Positions 1 to 12,439 are shown, numbered from the stretch's first letter. The stretch: 64,000 bases of DNA from Symbiodinium natans (GCA_905221605.1 CAJNDS010000657.1:173501-237500); one strand, 5' to 3'. Translations and numbers: made by a program. The notes: generated by a model from the sequence alone, not told the origin.

Positions 1-115
1 CAATGGGTACGTACCCCTGTCATGCATCCATGCATGAATCCTCAGCCGAAGCTCTCCCCTCATCCCCTAGACCCGAAACCCTAAACCTTAAACCCTCAAC
101 CCTCAACCCTCAACC

Positions 116-225
116 CCTCTCCGGCGCCGAGGCCCCTGCTGGCTCGGGCGCCGGCGAAGGCGCCGGCGCTGAGGGCGCCGACTTCGCCGGGGCTTTGGCC
201 GCGGGCCGCGGCCGGGCCTGATGGG
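116..225 (-). CDS. Possible Ala/Pro-rich exon
   Basis: A GC-rich island surrounded by CCCTAAA-type sequence. On the minus strand it reads as an Ala/Pro/Lys-rich stretch (for example KAPAKSAPSAPAPSPAPEP), like a disordered linker. The plus strand also reads open (Gly/Ala-rich), so strand is uncertain; minus is preferred because all recognisable host genes here are minus. No domain is recognised. Confidence 0.22.
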
Positions 226-1400
226 CTGAAACCCTCGACTTTTAGGGTAATTACATGTACATGGGCCCTTTACCCTTTAATAGACCCCGAACCCTAAACA
301 ATGGGCTGAAACCCTCAAGGGAATAAGACCTCAGGGACCCCTAGAAGGGACCCTTAATCTTTTTCCCCAAAAAACCTAGAGTATCCTTACATAGTCCCTA
401 AAAACCTAAGTGGCCCCCAGATAACCCCTAAATGACTCCTAAGGTGCCTGATAAGGGTCCCTTGAAAGACTCGTACCCCTAAGTTCACATCCCTGAAGGT
501 GCCCCCCCGAATTTTCTCCGAATGTGGCCCGAAAATTCCCTCTGAGGATCTTCAAAACGGGTCCCCAAACCCCAAGGGTGCAACCTAAGGCGTCCAAGGT
601 CGAATCCCATGAACCCTAGACTCTTCGGGTAGGTACATGGTCGCTTAGTGTGGGCCCTGAAAAGGTGACCCTAAAAAAATCCCTTATCTAGCCTTGAATA
701 GACCCGAAACCCTAAACACTAATCCTAAACCCTGGCGTTCTTGAGAATCAGACTGTAGAGCTTTCATGAATGAGTTGCAAATCTCCAAGAGACTCCCCTA
801 AGTAGGTCATGCTATCATCTGACTTTCCGCTTGAAACCCTGGACTTTGCCAGGGTGATTGTGCAACAAGCCTGAGCACCATCAATCGCACTCTTAGTTGA
901 GATTGTCAGTGCGAGAAGTCGTGCGTCGGTCGTGCCCAAAAGGCACCCTGCACCATTGCTACTGTTGGTGTGAGTGTGTGATTGCGCCACAATTTCTAGA
1001 ACGCATCCAGAACGCACCCCATGACCAGTGTTCTGGATATTTCTGGATCTGTTTCGATTGTGTGAGAAGTTTTACAACGCACCCAGAATGCACCCCTAAC
1101 TAGGCTGTGATATCAACCAACAAATAGAATTCATTCTATTGTGATTAATATTAGCTAAGTCTCCCATGATTAATTACAATTTATGTAGGTATAGGGCCTA
1201 GGGTTCTAAGACGAGAGTTTTTAGAGCCTGCAATCTGAGTATTAGGCAGGGGCTGGGGGAGGGGGGCAGCTGAATCATGGACCCTTTTTGGGTCTCTGTT
1301 GTACACGACTTATTCATAATGGCTTAGGCGGGTACCAAAAAGGGCCTGCCACGCAGATAAACCCGAAACCCCCCAAAAGGTCAACCCTAAACCCCAACCC
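226..1400. other. Gene-free stretch with degenerate telomeric words
   Basis: Isolated CCCTAAA and TTTAGGG words are scattered in otherwise unique sequence. No convincing coding region, RNA gene or terminator is visible. Short open frames near 750-1100 are not supported by any motif. Confidence 0.5.
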
Positions 1401-1411
1401 TCTAGCCCCCT

Positions 1412-2340
1412 GGCGCCGGCCTCCGTCATCTCGGGGGGGCGCTGCGCGTTGAGGATAGCCGTGGCATCTGCCCTGTGCATGGTCGGGTCATAGAGGTTCT
1501 TGGGTATCGAGTGACGGCATGGCAGCGTCGAGGGTCGAGGGCTTAGGGCAGTGAAGCTTAACATCCTGACCTGAACCCTAAACCCTACATACTAAACCCT
1601 GAAACCCGAACACCTTGCGCTCTAAACCGAGCCGGCTCGACCATGAAATGCTTTGGGGTTGTGCTTTGGGATGCTTTGAGGGAGGCATTTGGGGTTAAGG
1701 TGACGGGCTCAAAACCCTAAACCCTAAACCCTAAACCCTAAACCCTAAACCCTAAACCCTTTAGAGTCTTGGAGTTGACTGTTTAGCACTGAGAGCTTCA
1801 GGGGCACTCCAAACCCTAAACCACAGAAGCCCTAAATTCGGGGTTTAGGGTTTAGGGGTGTTGGGGTTCAGGGAACCCTAAACCCTAAACCCTCAACCCT
1901 AAACCCTAAACCCTAAAGAGCCCACAGGGCGCGGATCTGCCATTGCCGAGGTCCGCGCGCTTCAGGCAAGGGGCATTTGTCGGGATGCGCCTCGGCCCAG
2001 GCACTCAGATTGTAAACGGAAGGGTCTAGGGTTTAGGGTTTAGGGTTTAGGGTTTAGGGTTTAGGGTTTAGGGTTTAGGGTTTAGGGTTTAGCGTTTAGG
2101 GTTTAAGGTTTGGGGTTTAGGCTTTAGGGTTTAGGGTTGCGGGTTGAGGGCTACAAGTTGTGTATTCGGGCTAAGGGTCTTGGCTGCTTTGCACCCGAAG
2201 TAAGGGCTTGACCGTAAGGGTTTAGGGCACCCGATCAGCAGCATTCGGGTGCCGACCAGCAAGTAGATCTTGCGGGGATCCAGCGGCAAGTCGGAACCTT
2301 CGTCAAAGGCCAGCACAAAGTCATCAAAGGCCCCCCGCCC
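1412..2340 (-). CDS. Unidentified multi-exon gene, three candidate exons
   Basis: Three exon-like islands lie in order on the minus strand: about 2236-2338 (reads LAFDEGSDLPLDPRKIYLLV), about 1925-2016 (reads SAWAEAHPDKCPLPEARGPR) and about 1415-1540 (reads SIPKNLYDPTMHRADATAIL). Each has protein-like composition and is separated from the next by interstitial telomeric arrays at 1711-1761, 1874-1917 and 2023-2150. Splice borders are not fixed, and it is an inference that the three belong to one gene. No family is recognised. Confidence 0.35.
1711..1761. repeat. Interstitial telomeric array (CCCTAAA)
   Basis: About seven uninterrupted CCCTAAA units. It lies in the putative intron between the candidate exons near 1.5 and 1.95 kb. 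Confidence 0.9.
2023..2150. repeat. Interstitial telomeric array (TTTAGGG)
   Basis: About fifteen TTTAGGG units, the last few degenerate. It starts immediately to the right of the exon-like island at 1925-2016. Confidence 0.9.
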
Positions 2341-3445
2341 CCCAGTATATCAACCTAAGTTTCGGGTTTAAAGGCTTTTGTAAGGTTGAGGGTTTAAACT
2401 GATCTCTGCAGCATTGGACGAATTCGGGTTTAGTAGCAGCTTTCAACTCCAGTTGGTTAGCGAACTGGACGTGTGTGTGTGTGTGTATGTGTATATATAT
2501 ATATATGTCTCTCTATCTACCAGGGCTGTAGGTTGCTGTGAAATCAAGATTTTCCTCCTACAGTTCCCTCCCAGTTCTCAAACCTTCCCTCAGACCCGAG
2601 ATCTGAACTCAAGACCCTAACCCCAAGCCTAGGGTTAAAAGCAGGTTCTCTATGTAAGTAGATTTACTAGGGAGCCCAGCCCCATAAAACGGGAGAATGC
2701 CTGGACCACCGCCCCAACTGAGTTGTTTCTTGATCTCATTTCTAAAGTTGCAAGGCCCGTGGTCCATTGAGCCAAGGTTCATAAACACTTGCACCGTATG
2801 TACAATCACTCATTCTGGGAAGTCCTGTTTTGTTGCTGTAACCTTGTACATCCTAAACCCTGCAAGGCTTGGGCTCCTGTTCTGTGCAGAAGAGAGGCCC
2901 AATAAGCCCGAAGCAGCTCAAGACGATCCAACCCCTGTATCTGGAGCAGCCCTGTACCTCAAACAAGGGTTGCTTGACCCAATACTCATGCACACTCCCA
3001 CTTTTCAGGGTATATGTAGGCTACCCTAGGTGCGGAATATGCAACTCTAGCCCCGAACTCGTCAAATTCCCGCACCACAACATGAGGGAAATGGAGCCCG
3101 GCCTCTAGCCCTTGCCTCTGCTATCTTGGTCCAGACCTCGCCAGCCAGCTTAGGTGCAACCCTAAACCCTTTAAACCCTAAATTTAGAGCAGCCCTGACC
3201 ATGCTCGCTCAGGATACGTGCTCCAAGGATTTCTGCGTTCCGCCTCGATGATAATGTTCGTGGATGCTTGACATGCTTTGCTATTCTTATCTTCGCCTGC
3301 TCCCCTGCTAGTAAACCCTAAACCCTAAACCCTAAACCCGGGTCCCATCTAACGTGCTGCAGCTGGTTCTCTTGCTTGCAGGCAGACCTTCCAAAATCCT
3401 TTCATGTAGCCCCGGCCATGTGCCGGTGAAATCCGTGCCCGGGGA
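2341..3445. other. Gene-free stretch
   Basis: Contains a GT/TA microsatellite at about 2471-2506 and a short telomeric tract at 3312-3338 just downstream (in minus-strand sense) of the next gene. No convincing coding sequence is visible; the short open frames have no recognisable motif. Confidence 0.45.
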
Positions 3446-3447
3446 CT

Positions 3448-6197
3448 TCAGCTCTCTGTCTCTATACACTTGCTGCCGCAGAGCTTCTTGATTTGCTCCC
3501 AACCATTCGGGCTGAAATCGTTGCCATTTTGCAAGCACACTTTCTTCAGCCCCTGCAGCTTGTTCAAGCCCTGGACGACTTGCTGCCCGAGCTCGTCCCC
3601 CAAGCGGTTGCCTTGCAAGTCCAGACTTTTAAGCTCCAGGTGCGGCTGGGCCAGTAGACCCCGCACCAGCGCTGTGGCGGCCTGCGGCTCGCCATCAATA
3701 TAGGCAATTGTTCTTTGCTTGGCTACTCGGCCGAGGGCTTCAGCAATGCTGGAGCTCAGGGCGAGACGATGTGCCTGGAACTCCTGCAGATTCACCTTGC
3801 CCACCGTCGAGGCGAGGAGCGGCACAAGCAGCGGGTCCCGCAGCTTCAGGTCGGCGAAGAGAACAAAATCGAGCTCCAAGTGCTCCAGCGCAGCGAAGAA
3901 TCGTTTCCAGGCCGTCCGGGACGGCTGTCGGTCATCCGCTGGGCAGTGGGAGCACGCCATGGTAACCTGCCGTATGTTCGGCGCAAGTTCCAGGGCTGTG
4001 GCCGCACCTTCCACTTGTGTCGCATCCGTGAGGTCCCAATGCACGAAATGCACGGCAGCAAAAAGTCCCTGTAACTCTTGTGCGTCCTTGCTTGTCGGCC
4101 TCCAAGCCCCCAGGCCAGCCTGCACTGCACCATCCAGCAAACGCTCGGGCATGTCGCGGCTGAGGTTGGCTAATGCGGAGACCAGTCTCGCAGGTGGTGG
4201 TGCAGGCATCTGCCAAACAGGCACTGCCAAGGCCTTTTCCAGGCCAACCGCCGACCCCCACTTGAAGAGTTCCGAAGTCGGAGCGCTCCCGACTCGGTCT
4301 GGCCTTTGCGAGATATGGGTGTGAATGTGTTCGAGCAATCCCAGGTCCTCCGGTTTTAGCTCAGCGAGCTTGGACAGCAGGGCGAGTGGCTTAACTCTTG
4401 CAGAATGACCTTCCAGCATGAGCTCGCCAGATAACTGATCAAGATTCCACAGTCCAGCTCCACCACAAGCTCCCAGCCGGTGAAGGCAGGCGGCAACGTG
4501 GGCAATCCCCGAGGGCATCAGGACGGGCTTGGGCAGGACCAGCTCTAGTTCAGCTGAGAGTACCGTCTCTCCACCACCCAGGCCTTCTTCATCAACCAAC
4601 TTACACAGCTGTGCAAGGTTATGATACTGTGGGGTGCAGCTAAGCTCCAGAAGATGACAGGTGGCATCGCCAGAGGCCACAATGCCATGCAGGACCTCTG
4701 GCCTCGTGTAGTTGCGCAGCAAGTCGCAGCCATGCCGCCGGGCCGCCCAAGCCACTGGCGCGTCCGCGTTTTGGAAGCTGACCTTTACGGTGTGGACTTG
4801 GGCGTGTGGCCACATATCCGAAGCTTTTCTGCTGTTTGCGCGCGGCGCCACAAAGAAGTCCGGCGGCTCCTCCGGCCGCCCTGTCCAGGGGGACAGGGGC
4901 AGCACCATGGGATCGTCTGGGAGGGAGCCGTTCTCGCCACAAAGAGCATATCGCTGTCGCAGCAAGTTGCTCTCGGCACATCGTCGATTCTCCTTGAATC
5001 GAAGCTTCTCGGAGACCGTGGGCTCCAGCAGCGAAGCCGACGATTCGACGAGGAAGGCCTCAGGGGCGCAAAGAGTTTTCCACAAACTGGCAGCAAAAAC
5101 GTCGGCAGTTTGCTGGCCAAGGGGCTGAGTCTTGCAAGATGGGCAACACCAGCAAGCGCAGGGACGCAGCCTTGAAGGGATCGAACTCCAACACTTCCAC
5201 GTTCACATTGCCGATGTCCTCAGCGGAGGCGGCCGTCTTCAAGCTGTAGCTGACGTTAGGAGCCTCCTGCGAGCTCGCAAGGAGAAGCGCGAAGGCGTCT
5301 GTGGGTATGGGAGGACCCTTGCGCAGCTCGATGGTCTCCGCCTCTGCATGAAAGCGCTGCTCCCCGACCTGCAGACAACAAATGACGATTAATCCCTTCC
5401 CCCTAATACTACAACCCCCCTAATTTTTAATATTATTTTTCCCGGACCCTGCCGGCACCCAGCCCAATACCAAACCTGTTTGAGACTTAGGGGGGGATGG
5501 GTTCAGGGCCTTCGCCCCTGAGTTGAGCCATTAGGGTTTCAGGGTTTAGGGCTGAAGGCTGACAGGATTAGGATTCAGGGCTCAGGGTTTTATTCGACTT
5601 CGGAATTCAGGTTTTAAGGGTTTAGGCCTCCCCTAATTTAAAATATTTTTTTCGGGCCCAGGCGAATTTCAGATTTGGGGGGGGATTTAGAATTAGAGGG
5701 AGGGGATTAAAGAAGAGGGAGCCTACCTTCTAAAAGCTGCATGCCTCGAGCACGACTGCCAAGGTCAGCTGGGCTGAAAGCCCATGCCAGTCTGGTCGCA
5801 CATCCCTGAAGTGGAGCTGTTGGCCCTGCTGGCCCTCGACCTGTGCCAAGGCACAGAAGCCCTCATAGCCTGCAGACGGCCCCTGGCAGCCGCGCAGCTC
5901 GCCGCTGAGCGCGCGGTTCCCGGCGGCGCGTGGCGCCAGCATGACGCGACTCTTTCGCTCAGCTTCCTCGTGGTCCATGTGGTTATTCAAGGCCTGAAAG
6001 CAGCCGTCCCGTCCGAGGAAAGCAGCCAAACAGTTCAAGCTGCCTCTGCACCTCGCAGCGCAGGCATCTTCGCTGGCATTGCGCACATCCTCGAACGTGG
6101 TCCAGAGAGGGACCTCCGCAGATGGCCGGTTTTTTGCCGAAACAGGAAGTCCAAGGAAGAAATCCACCAGCTCCACCCGCAGCTCCAAACTGTCCAT
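3448..6197 (-). CDS. PAN-like and leucine-rich-repeat protein
   Basis: Proposed exons on the minus strand: 6197-5745, 5368-5171 and 5130-3448, giving about 777 residues. The N-terminal exon has a Cys-rich segment (EDACAARCRGSLNCLAAF...DGCFQ) with the look of a PAN/Apple fold, which usually binds protein or carbohydrate. The long last exon is Leu-rich and ends in ribonuclease-inhibitor-type repeats (LKSLDLQGNRLGDELGQQVV, then LQGLKKVCLQNGNDF). The function is therefore probably protein binding; no catalytic motif is seen. The first intron (5369-5744) is GC-AG: GAG|GCATGC ... CTGCAG|GTC. The second would be a 40-base GC-AG intron (5131-5170), AAG|GCTGCG ... GCAAG|ACT, which restores the frame; a frameshift or assembly indel is the alternative. 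The ATG at 6195-6197 follows a CTGCGCAG tract that could be a trans-splice acceptor. No signal peptide is obvious. Confidence 0.6.
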
Positions 6198-6905
6198 GCC
6201 TGCGCAGACACTTTACTATTCTTAATGGAATGGCTATAGCACGGGCAAGATCCAGCAGCACAAGCAACGGAACGTGCGGCCTGACTCTCCCCATGCTTGA
6301 TCGCCGGAAGTTATAAAAACCATTGGCAACAAGAGCAGTTATTCGCAATGGCGATGAAACAAAAAGGCCAGGAGTCAGGCGCAACAAACACCAGCTGAAG
6401 CACGGGACATGAGCAAAGGTTCACACTAGAAGTAGCTCGGCTTGTTCCTCCACAGAGAGCAAAAAAAGGAGGCGGTCACAGGAGAGAAAGAAAGGAGGTG
6501 TTTTAAACCTCTGCGCTGACATCACTGTTTTCAAGGGGCCCACAAAGACAACAACAAGTCATTATTTTCTTAAGCTTAAAAGGCTTTATCATGAGCTTTT
6601 CATTCGCGAGCACCATGAATAGAATAATATAAGCCACTGAATGGACGGAACGAAGACACAACGTTAAGCATAAGAAATACAGTGAACGAATTCATGTCTT
6701 ACAATTTAATATGTTTAATCATTTCCTTTTCATCCTTATGTTTCGTAAGTAATAAAGTTAAGGTAAAAAGGACAAGGAACTGTAAGAATATTATACATTA
6801 ATTCATATATCTCTCTACCTTTTACCTCTTTTCCCTCACTTTCTTTACGTATTGAAACTATCAAGAATACCCAAGCTAATATTCGTATATTCCTGTAGCA
6901 CTTAC
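6198..6905. other. AT-rich intergenic stretch
   Basis: Upstream (minus-strand sense) of the PAN/LRR gene. It is AT-rich around 6540-6900, unlike the GC-rich exons, and holds no telomeric array. No gene is visible. Confidence 0.4.
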
Positions 6906-7111
6906 AGTTAAAAATGGGACGTCTTTTTGTTGCAGATGCTTCCAGGACGCCCTGCCTGGCGGGACACTGATCACCGATGCCGGCAGCGCAGACACGGCCA
7001 CGTTGGCGATGAAGTCGCTGCTGTGGAGCTGGAGGCTGACGGGCAGCGTCCTGCGGGTCCGGGAAGCAACCCGAACAGCACCATCCAGCACCCGAACGAC
7101 TACACACACTC
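6906..7111 (-). CDS. Candidate internal exon, unknown protein
   Basis: The minus strand reads open (VVRVLDGAVRVASRTRR, then LQLHSSDFIANVAVSALPAS) between an acceptor (GAATTTAG|GAG) and a consensus donor (ACT|GTAAGT). Composition is exon-like and GC-rich against AT-rich flanks. No family is recognised, and the gene it belongs to is unclear; it could be a 3' exon of the membrane-protein gene upstream. Confidence 0.35.
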
Positions 7112-7388
7112 CTAAATTCCCAAGACTTCGCGCTTGTCTGCATTTGCTCAATGATAGACTCAGTTTCCTGATTGTCATTGAAATTAATACAGCCTCTGCA
7201 AGGCGCAATAACCTGTTTTTTTAAAGGAGAGAAGCGCACCCGGTACGGCGTCGCTTGCACAGAGGGGCGCAGGCCTTGGACCCGCAGCGTGGCCACCCGC
7301 GGGATCAAAGCGTTTGAAAGCCTGGGGACGCTTTTTTGGGTGACGTCAATGCAGGATAATTGCTAACATTGTACTTGTGTGTATACTG

Positions 7389-7410
7389 TATATATATATA
7401 TATATATATG
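7389..7410. repeat. TA microsatellite
   Basis: Run of alternating T and A in AT-rich non-coding sequence. Confidence 0.85.
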
Positions 7411-7869
7411 TACATAGAGCATCTGCTCTTTAATATGTCCTGGTCTACTGCATGCTTCTGAAAACAAGACAGACAAGACGCAGCGCTTGAAATATTTGTT
7501 CCACTGGAATTGCGTAACCGCAAACCTCGAACCTTCAACGCCAACCTCCCCAAAACTTGCCAAGAAGCTGGACATCGGAAACCACGGCACCCCTCTCCTC
7601 CTCCACGGCTTCCTTCTGGGGTCTCGCTGCACCATGCGGTGTCGCCGGCTGCCTTTCTGAAGGTTTTTTGGGGTTTTTGGGGGCTTTAGGAGGGGAGGGG
7701 TTGAGTCCGACGGACGAACTGAGGGGTAACCCGACAGTCTTCAAGTCGCATGTAAAGCATACACTTAGTTGATTTGGTTTGTCAGCTGTCCGTTGTGCTT
7801 GCTTCACATGCCAAGCTTGCACTGGCATATTATGAAATCTGAATATACTACAAGCTCCCTCTGCTTCTT

Positions 7870-7994
7870 TATTCAAACACCTTTGGCTGCGTTGCTGAAC
7901 CGAGATCCAGCGGGTTGATGGAGCATGGGCAAAGGCGACCACGGCCTCGGCAGGGTCTCGGGTCAGAACATGAGCACCTGCAAGGTCTAAGGTT
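7870..7994 (-). CDS. Candidate downstream exon of membrane gene
   Basis: After a good acceptor (CCTTGCAG|GTG) the minus strand reads AHVLTRDPAEAVVAFAHAPS and SVQQRSQRCLNKEAEG. It may be the next exon of the membrane-protein gene, whose last assembled exon ends at a potential AAGCAG|GTGGCC donor, but the phase of that join is not resolved. The upstream exon also has its own in-frame stop, so this may be unused. Confidence 0.3.
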
Positions 7995-8034
7995 TGCATT
8001 TACAGCAGTACACTCCAATGCAGAAGTCGTGGTA

Positions 8035-10748
8035 CTATGATGGGCATCGAGCGGCCACCTGCTTGAAGGACGTGTCCATGTGCAAGGCATAGTGGCGCTG
8101 GGATGCGTGGAAAGCGATGCCGTGCACAGAGCTCGCGAGCTCGAGGTTGGCGAGCTGCCCGCGGGAGCAAGCATAGCTGGCCGTCTGCAGGGCAGAAGCA
8201 GCCAGGAAGATGCCCGTGACGGCGACGAAGCCTGGCAGGGTCAGGTAGCCCGCGCGGGAGCCCGTCAGGTGGAGGATGGTGTGACGGTGCCAAACCAGGT
8301 CACGGGCCAGCTGGAAATCTGCTTCATGGGCTTGCACTGCTTCCTCCTGTCCAATGGGTCGGGATAACTTCCAAAAGTCGCGGCCCTGGCGCGCCGCCAC
8401 CACCGCGGCGCCCCAGGACAGGTGCCTTGCATCCTTAGCGCCGGAGGCACCCTTCGCCAGCTCCTGGCAGTCTGACTCGACACGTCGGAGCTGGGATGCC
8501 AGGTCTCTCATGGTCACCACTGCCTTCGTGATGGCCCAAGAAGGTGCGACGAGGGCAGCGAGGACAGCTACCAAGGCGAGCCAGCTGGACGCTTCAACGC
8601 ACATCAGAACAAGTATGGCGTAGGCGAGCAAGGCGATGAAGAGGAGCATGTCCATAACGCTGGACGTCTGGGCCTGTGTCAGGAGGAGGCCATGCTGACA
8701 GCCGGCATGCTGGAGCTGTTGCTTCGCAAAAAGGCTCAGCAAGCGGTAGCTGCCGAGTATGGCCTCGGGGCAGGGGAGCATGTTTCAAGAAGCTCTCTCC
8801 TGTGGTTTAACAACGAGTTGCGAGCTGAGCTGACCCTCGCGGCCGAGCTGCCAACAAGCATGGGAAGGTGATGATGAGCCAGACCTGGGGGTCGACGAAA
8901 AGACTGGAAACCAGAACGGCCGAAGCGGCAACCAGAACAGCCGAAGCGCAAACCAGACCTGGGAAACCACGAAACGGCTGAAACGGAAACCGGGAAATGG
9001 CTGATTCGGTAAAGGCTGATTCGGAAACCGGGGAAGCCATCACTTTGAAGCTGAAAAACGGCAGGAGCTCGATTTGTAAAAACCCAAACCCCGAAACCCT
9101 AACTTTCTAAGCCCTATGCCCCTGCCCCCATCACTTCCGAGGTGTGGACTACTCTCTCGGTTATTGCTCATGTTTTTGCAACCCGCACGCTTCTTCGCGT
9201 TGAGTTTCTGATTCGCAGTTTCTGATTCGTAGTTTCTGGCTTCTTGCTTGATCAGACCTGGCCACCTGGGCTTCGGAACTATGCTTCTCCACGAGATTCA
9301 GGGCCACGGTCTGGAGGGCAAGGATGGAAACCACGAAGCCGGCAGCCCAGCTGAGCCCCGAGGCCAGGTTTGCCATGGGGGACTTGACAAAGAAATGCTT
9401 CTCGGGCCAGCTTGGGGCGGAGGACGGCCGGCCGTCGCGGCAGGCCCAGGCCGCCTCTGCCAGCACCACCAGAAGCAAGAAAGCGAGGCCCAGAAGGAAG
9501 GCGCCCACCTTGTCCGGGATGTTGGGTGCCGGGCAGTGTGCCTCCGCCCAAACCTGCAGTTGCAGGAGCTTCACTGCTGCTGCTTCGGGTGCGATCCTGG
9601 CCAGCTGCCAAAGCACCTCTCCAGGTAACAAGTTGCAACCGTGAACTAGCTGTAATCTTTGCAACAAGCTTTCATAAAACATGAAATGCGGACTGAGAGC
9701 GTGGTGGCCACCTGACGCCTCTTCTCTCTGGAGAGTGCAAAAGCATCTGCCAGCGCTCCCTTCCGATTGCCGGGGCTTCCGAATGCAAAGCTTGGCTCGC
9801 TCCTCTCTTAGCCGTAGCTGCGCGTCGAAGAGCGGGTCAATGTAAATGCCCAGGAATGACTGGCGCAGAGGATCCTGCATGAAGAGGCACCAAAGCTGGC
9901 ACACATGCCGGAATGTCAATTAGGGGCTTTAAGTGCCGTCCTCGTCATCCACCCAAGGAACGACCTGAGCTTTGCTGCGACCCACGTCTCTCGTGCAGCT
10001 TGTGCTGGCGAAAGGCTCGTCGCCTTGATCGAGCATCCAGCCTCAAGTGCGAAAGAAGAGAGCTAGACTCGAAGGGATGCGGAGACAGTGTGAGCCGCCG
10101 CTCTCCTTGAAGCACTGGAATCTAGTCACTGCCTGCAAAGAGCTCCCGAGGTGGATACTGTGTGTCCGAGCAGCTCATCCTCAAAGCAGCCTCCCCGTGT
10201 AGCTTGTAGAAGCTTTGCGCGTCCAAGGACTGCGGACACGCCGCGTCGCACACATCATCATTGTCATCATGCCCCTTCCTTAATTGTGTAAGTGAATAAT
10301 GCCTCGAGAAAGGGCTGACTGCGACATGGAGGGGCAATAAGGGTAGGAGAGGGCAGAGGGACATGCTCCGAACAAGGCCTGATGATCCTTTGCCAAATTG
10401 CGAGATCAACTCGTCACCATCGACCCGCACTGGTATCGCGACGTGCGCCAAAAGGGGAAACAGCACGATCAGCTGGAAGTGAACACGGATGTAGCAAGAA
10501 TTCCTTGCACAACTGCGCAACCATGTCTGTTCCTCTCCATTCTCAGTAGATGCCTCTATAGGATGTGTACTGAAAAAAACCGAAAACACATGACACTCTT
10601 CTATCCGTGGTATATCACGTGCAACCTGACACCAGCTTCCAACACGGCCCCACACACGCACCGAACAAATGTCAGACTCGCAGGAAGAAGATCGTGGGCT
10701 TGCACAGCTTGTACTTAACCTTGCTGGCTGAGGTTCATAGGCTTCCAT
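8035..10748 (-). CDS. Multi-exon polytopic membrane protein
   Basis: Assembled exons on the minus strand: 10229-10137, 9874-9719, 9649-9266 and 8763-8035, all joining in phase 0; a small ATG exon at 10748-10720 (MEAYEPQPA, then a GTTAAG donor) may start the gene, with at least one exon unresolved. Introns after the first two joined exons start with GC (TTT|GCAGGC, GAG|GCGTCA), the third with GT (CAG|GTGGCC). Hydrophobic segments: GAFLLGLAFLLLVVLAEAAW and SGLSWAAGFVVSILALQTVA in the 9.3-9.6 kb exon, then MDMLLFIALLAYAILVLM, WLALVAVLAALVAPSWAI and PGFVAVTGIFLAASALQ in the last, so about five membrane spans. A soluble Arg/Glu-rich segment precedes them (DAQLRLREERAKLC). No transporter or channel signature is recognised. 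The phrase ALQT recurs in two spans, hinting at an internal duplication. Confidence 0.5.
8855..9045. repeat. Degenerate short tandem repeat in an intron
   Basis: Imperfect repeats around the words AACCAGA, GCCGAAGCG and GAAACCGG lie within the putative intron 8764-9265 of the membrane gene. A second small tandem (GTTTCTGATTCG type) sits at 9200-9240, at the other end of the same intron. Confidence 0.55.
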
Positions 10749-10929
10749 GGCTGCTGCACCACCCGTCACATGTTGCTTGGCGGAGCAGCTGTGTACAATG
10801 GCAACAAGGCGAGTGCGAACAAATGAAAATGAGTAGCAGAAGTGGGGAGCCCTTGACGGAGCCCCCTTCTTGGCTTGTTTGTAGTTCTTCACCTCTAACA
10901 ACAAAGGATGGGCCAGGGTAGAGTGACAT

Positions 10930-12400
10930 TAAGTCGCCGCCCAGATTCTATACATAGCCGTCGAATGTTCATGATATGTATAGTTTTGTGAGGTTCTTTT
11001 CGCAAACCCGGATGCACCAGGATGCACAAAGGTTAAGTTTAGAGGGGAGGGGCTCGGCAGTAATGGTTTGAAGGCTTGGAGTGTAGAGTCCATAGAGTTG
11101 TGTACCGGTTTGGTGTGTCAGGCTTAGGGTTTCGGGGTTTGAGGGTTAAGGAGATGAAGGGCTTAGGTAAGTGTAGGGTGTCGGGCTTAGGGAGATGGGC
11201 AGGTTGGGGGTTGAAGGTTTCTCGAGCTGGACGCTTCGCGTTGCAGCATCGACGCCAACGTGGAGAGTTTAGGGTTGAGGTGCACCCTAAACTTTAAACT
11301 TTAAATTTAAACCCTAAACCCTAAACCCTAAACCCTAAACCCTAAACCCTAAATGGCCCTAAACCCTAAACCTTAAACCGTTTTCAGCAAGCTTCCGGCA
11401 ATCGAGTCTGGAGAACTGAGACAAGTCTTTCCATGGAGCGCCTGAAGGTTCTAGACCTACCTCTGGAGTAGACCCAGAAAAGAAAAGTATATACTTTTTA
11501 GGTATCAGTAGCTATAATGGGAACCCAAAACCAAAAAAAGTATTAAAGTATAGTACTCCAAAGCCCAGTAGAGTTCAGGAACCCCAACAAGGGACCCGAA
11601 AGGAACCCTGAGAAGTTCGAGTACTGTGTACACTAGACCCTGTAGACCCTAAACCCTAAACCCTAAACCCCAAACCCTAAACCCCTTAACCCTGTAGACC
11701 TTAAACCCTAAACCCTATGGACCCTAAACGCTGGACCCTAGGAAGGTCCCAAGGGCTTAGCCCTTGGCTCTGCTGATCCGCGTCTGTCTTAGACACATCT
11801 CGCAGGCCCACGTGCCCAAAGAAGGAGTTAGGGGGGGTTTAGGGTTTTGCGTTTGGGGTTTAGGGCTAGGGTTTAGGGCTTATTAGGGTTCCCTAGATGC
11901 AAAACTCTACTATCCCTTATTAAAGCCTGAACCCTTAGAAAGGCCGTTGCGCGCATGGGCCCGCAGGTATTCAGCGTGCGTTTCAAAACTCGGTCCCCCC
12001 CAGTACGGTCGAACACCTTGCCTTGTTCGAGGCCTTTAGAGGGGTTTAGGGTTTAGGTTTTAGGGGGCTTTAGAGGTTTTGCTTTGTCATGGTTGGTTTG
12101 GTCCCTGAACCCCCAACCCTAAGACCTCCCAAAAGGTCATGATCTGGAGACCTGGCAATACTGCAGGGTTCAGGGAGCTCAGCTCGGGCGTTTTAGGGCT
12201 TGATTTAGCTTTCTAGATGAAGGGTTAGGGCGATTGAGGGTTTAGGGTTTAGGGGTTTCAGGAATCGAGGGTCTTGGTGTTTTTGAGCTCTAGCACCTAA
12301 GCCGCACAGATACCATTGGGGAACCTGGATAATGGCTCCACGCAACATCCTAACCCCCTTGACCCTGCCACTGAACTCCCTAGACCCCAAACTCCATAAA
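10930..12400. repeat. Intergenic telomeric-repeat mosaic
   Basis: Short CCCTAAA tracts (11304-11380, 11640-11730) and TTTAGGG tracts (11830-11885, 12040-12075, 12235-12260) interrupt unique sequence. No convincing exon is visible. It separates the membrane gene from the 3' end of the light-harvesting gene. Confidence 0.55.
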
Positions 12401-12439
12401 CTCCCAACAACGACTAAACTCACCTAAGCTCCCCCAAGG

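Noticed and set aside
3708-5175. Plus-strand genes opposite the PAN/LRR gene
   Set aside because: They are shadows of the GC-rich minus-strand coding sequence; the minus reading shows regular leucine repeats.
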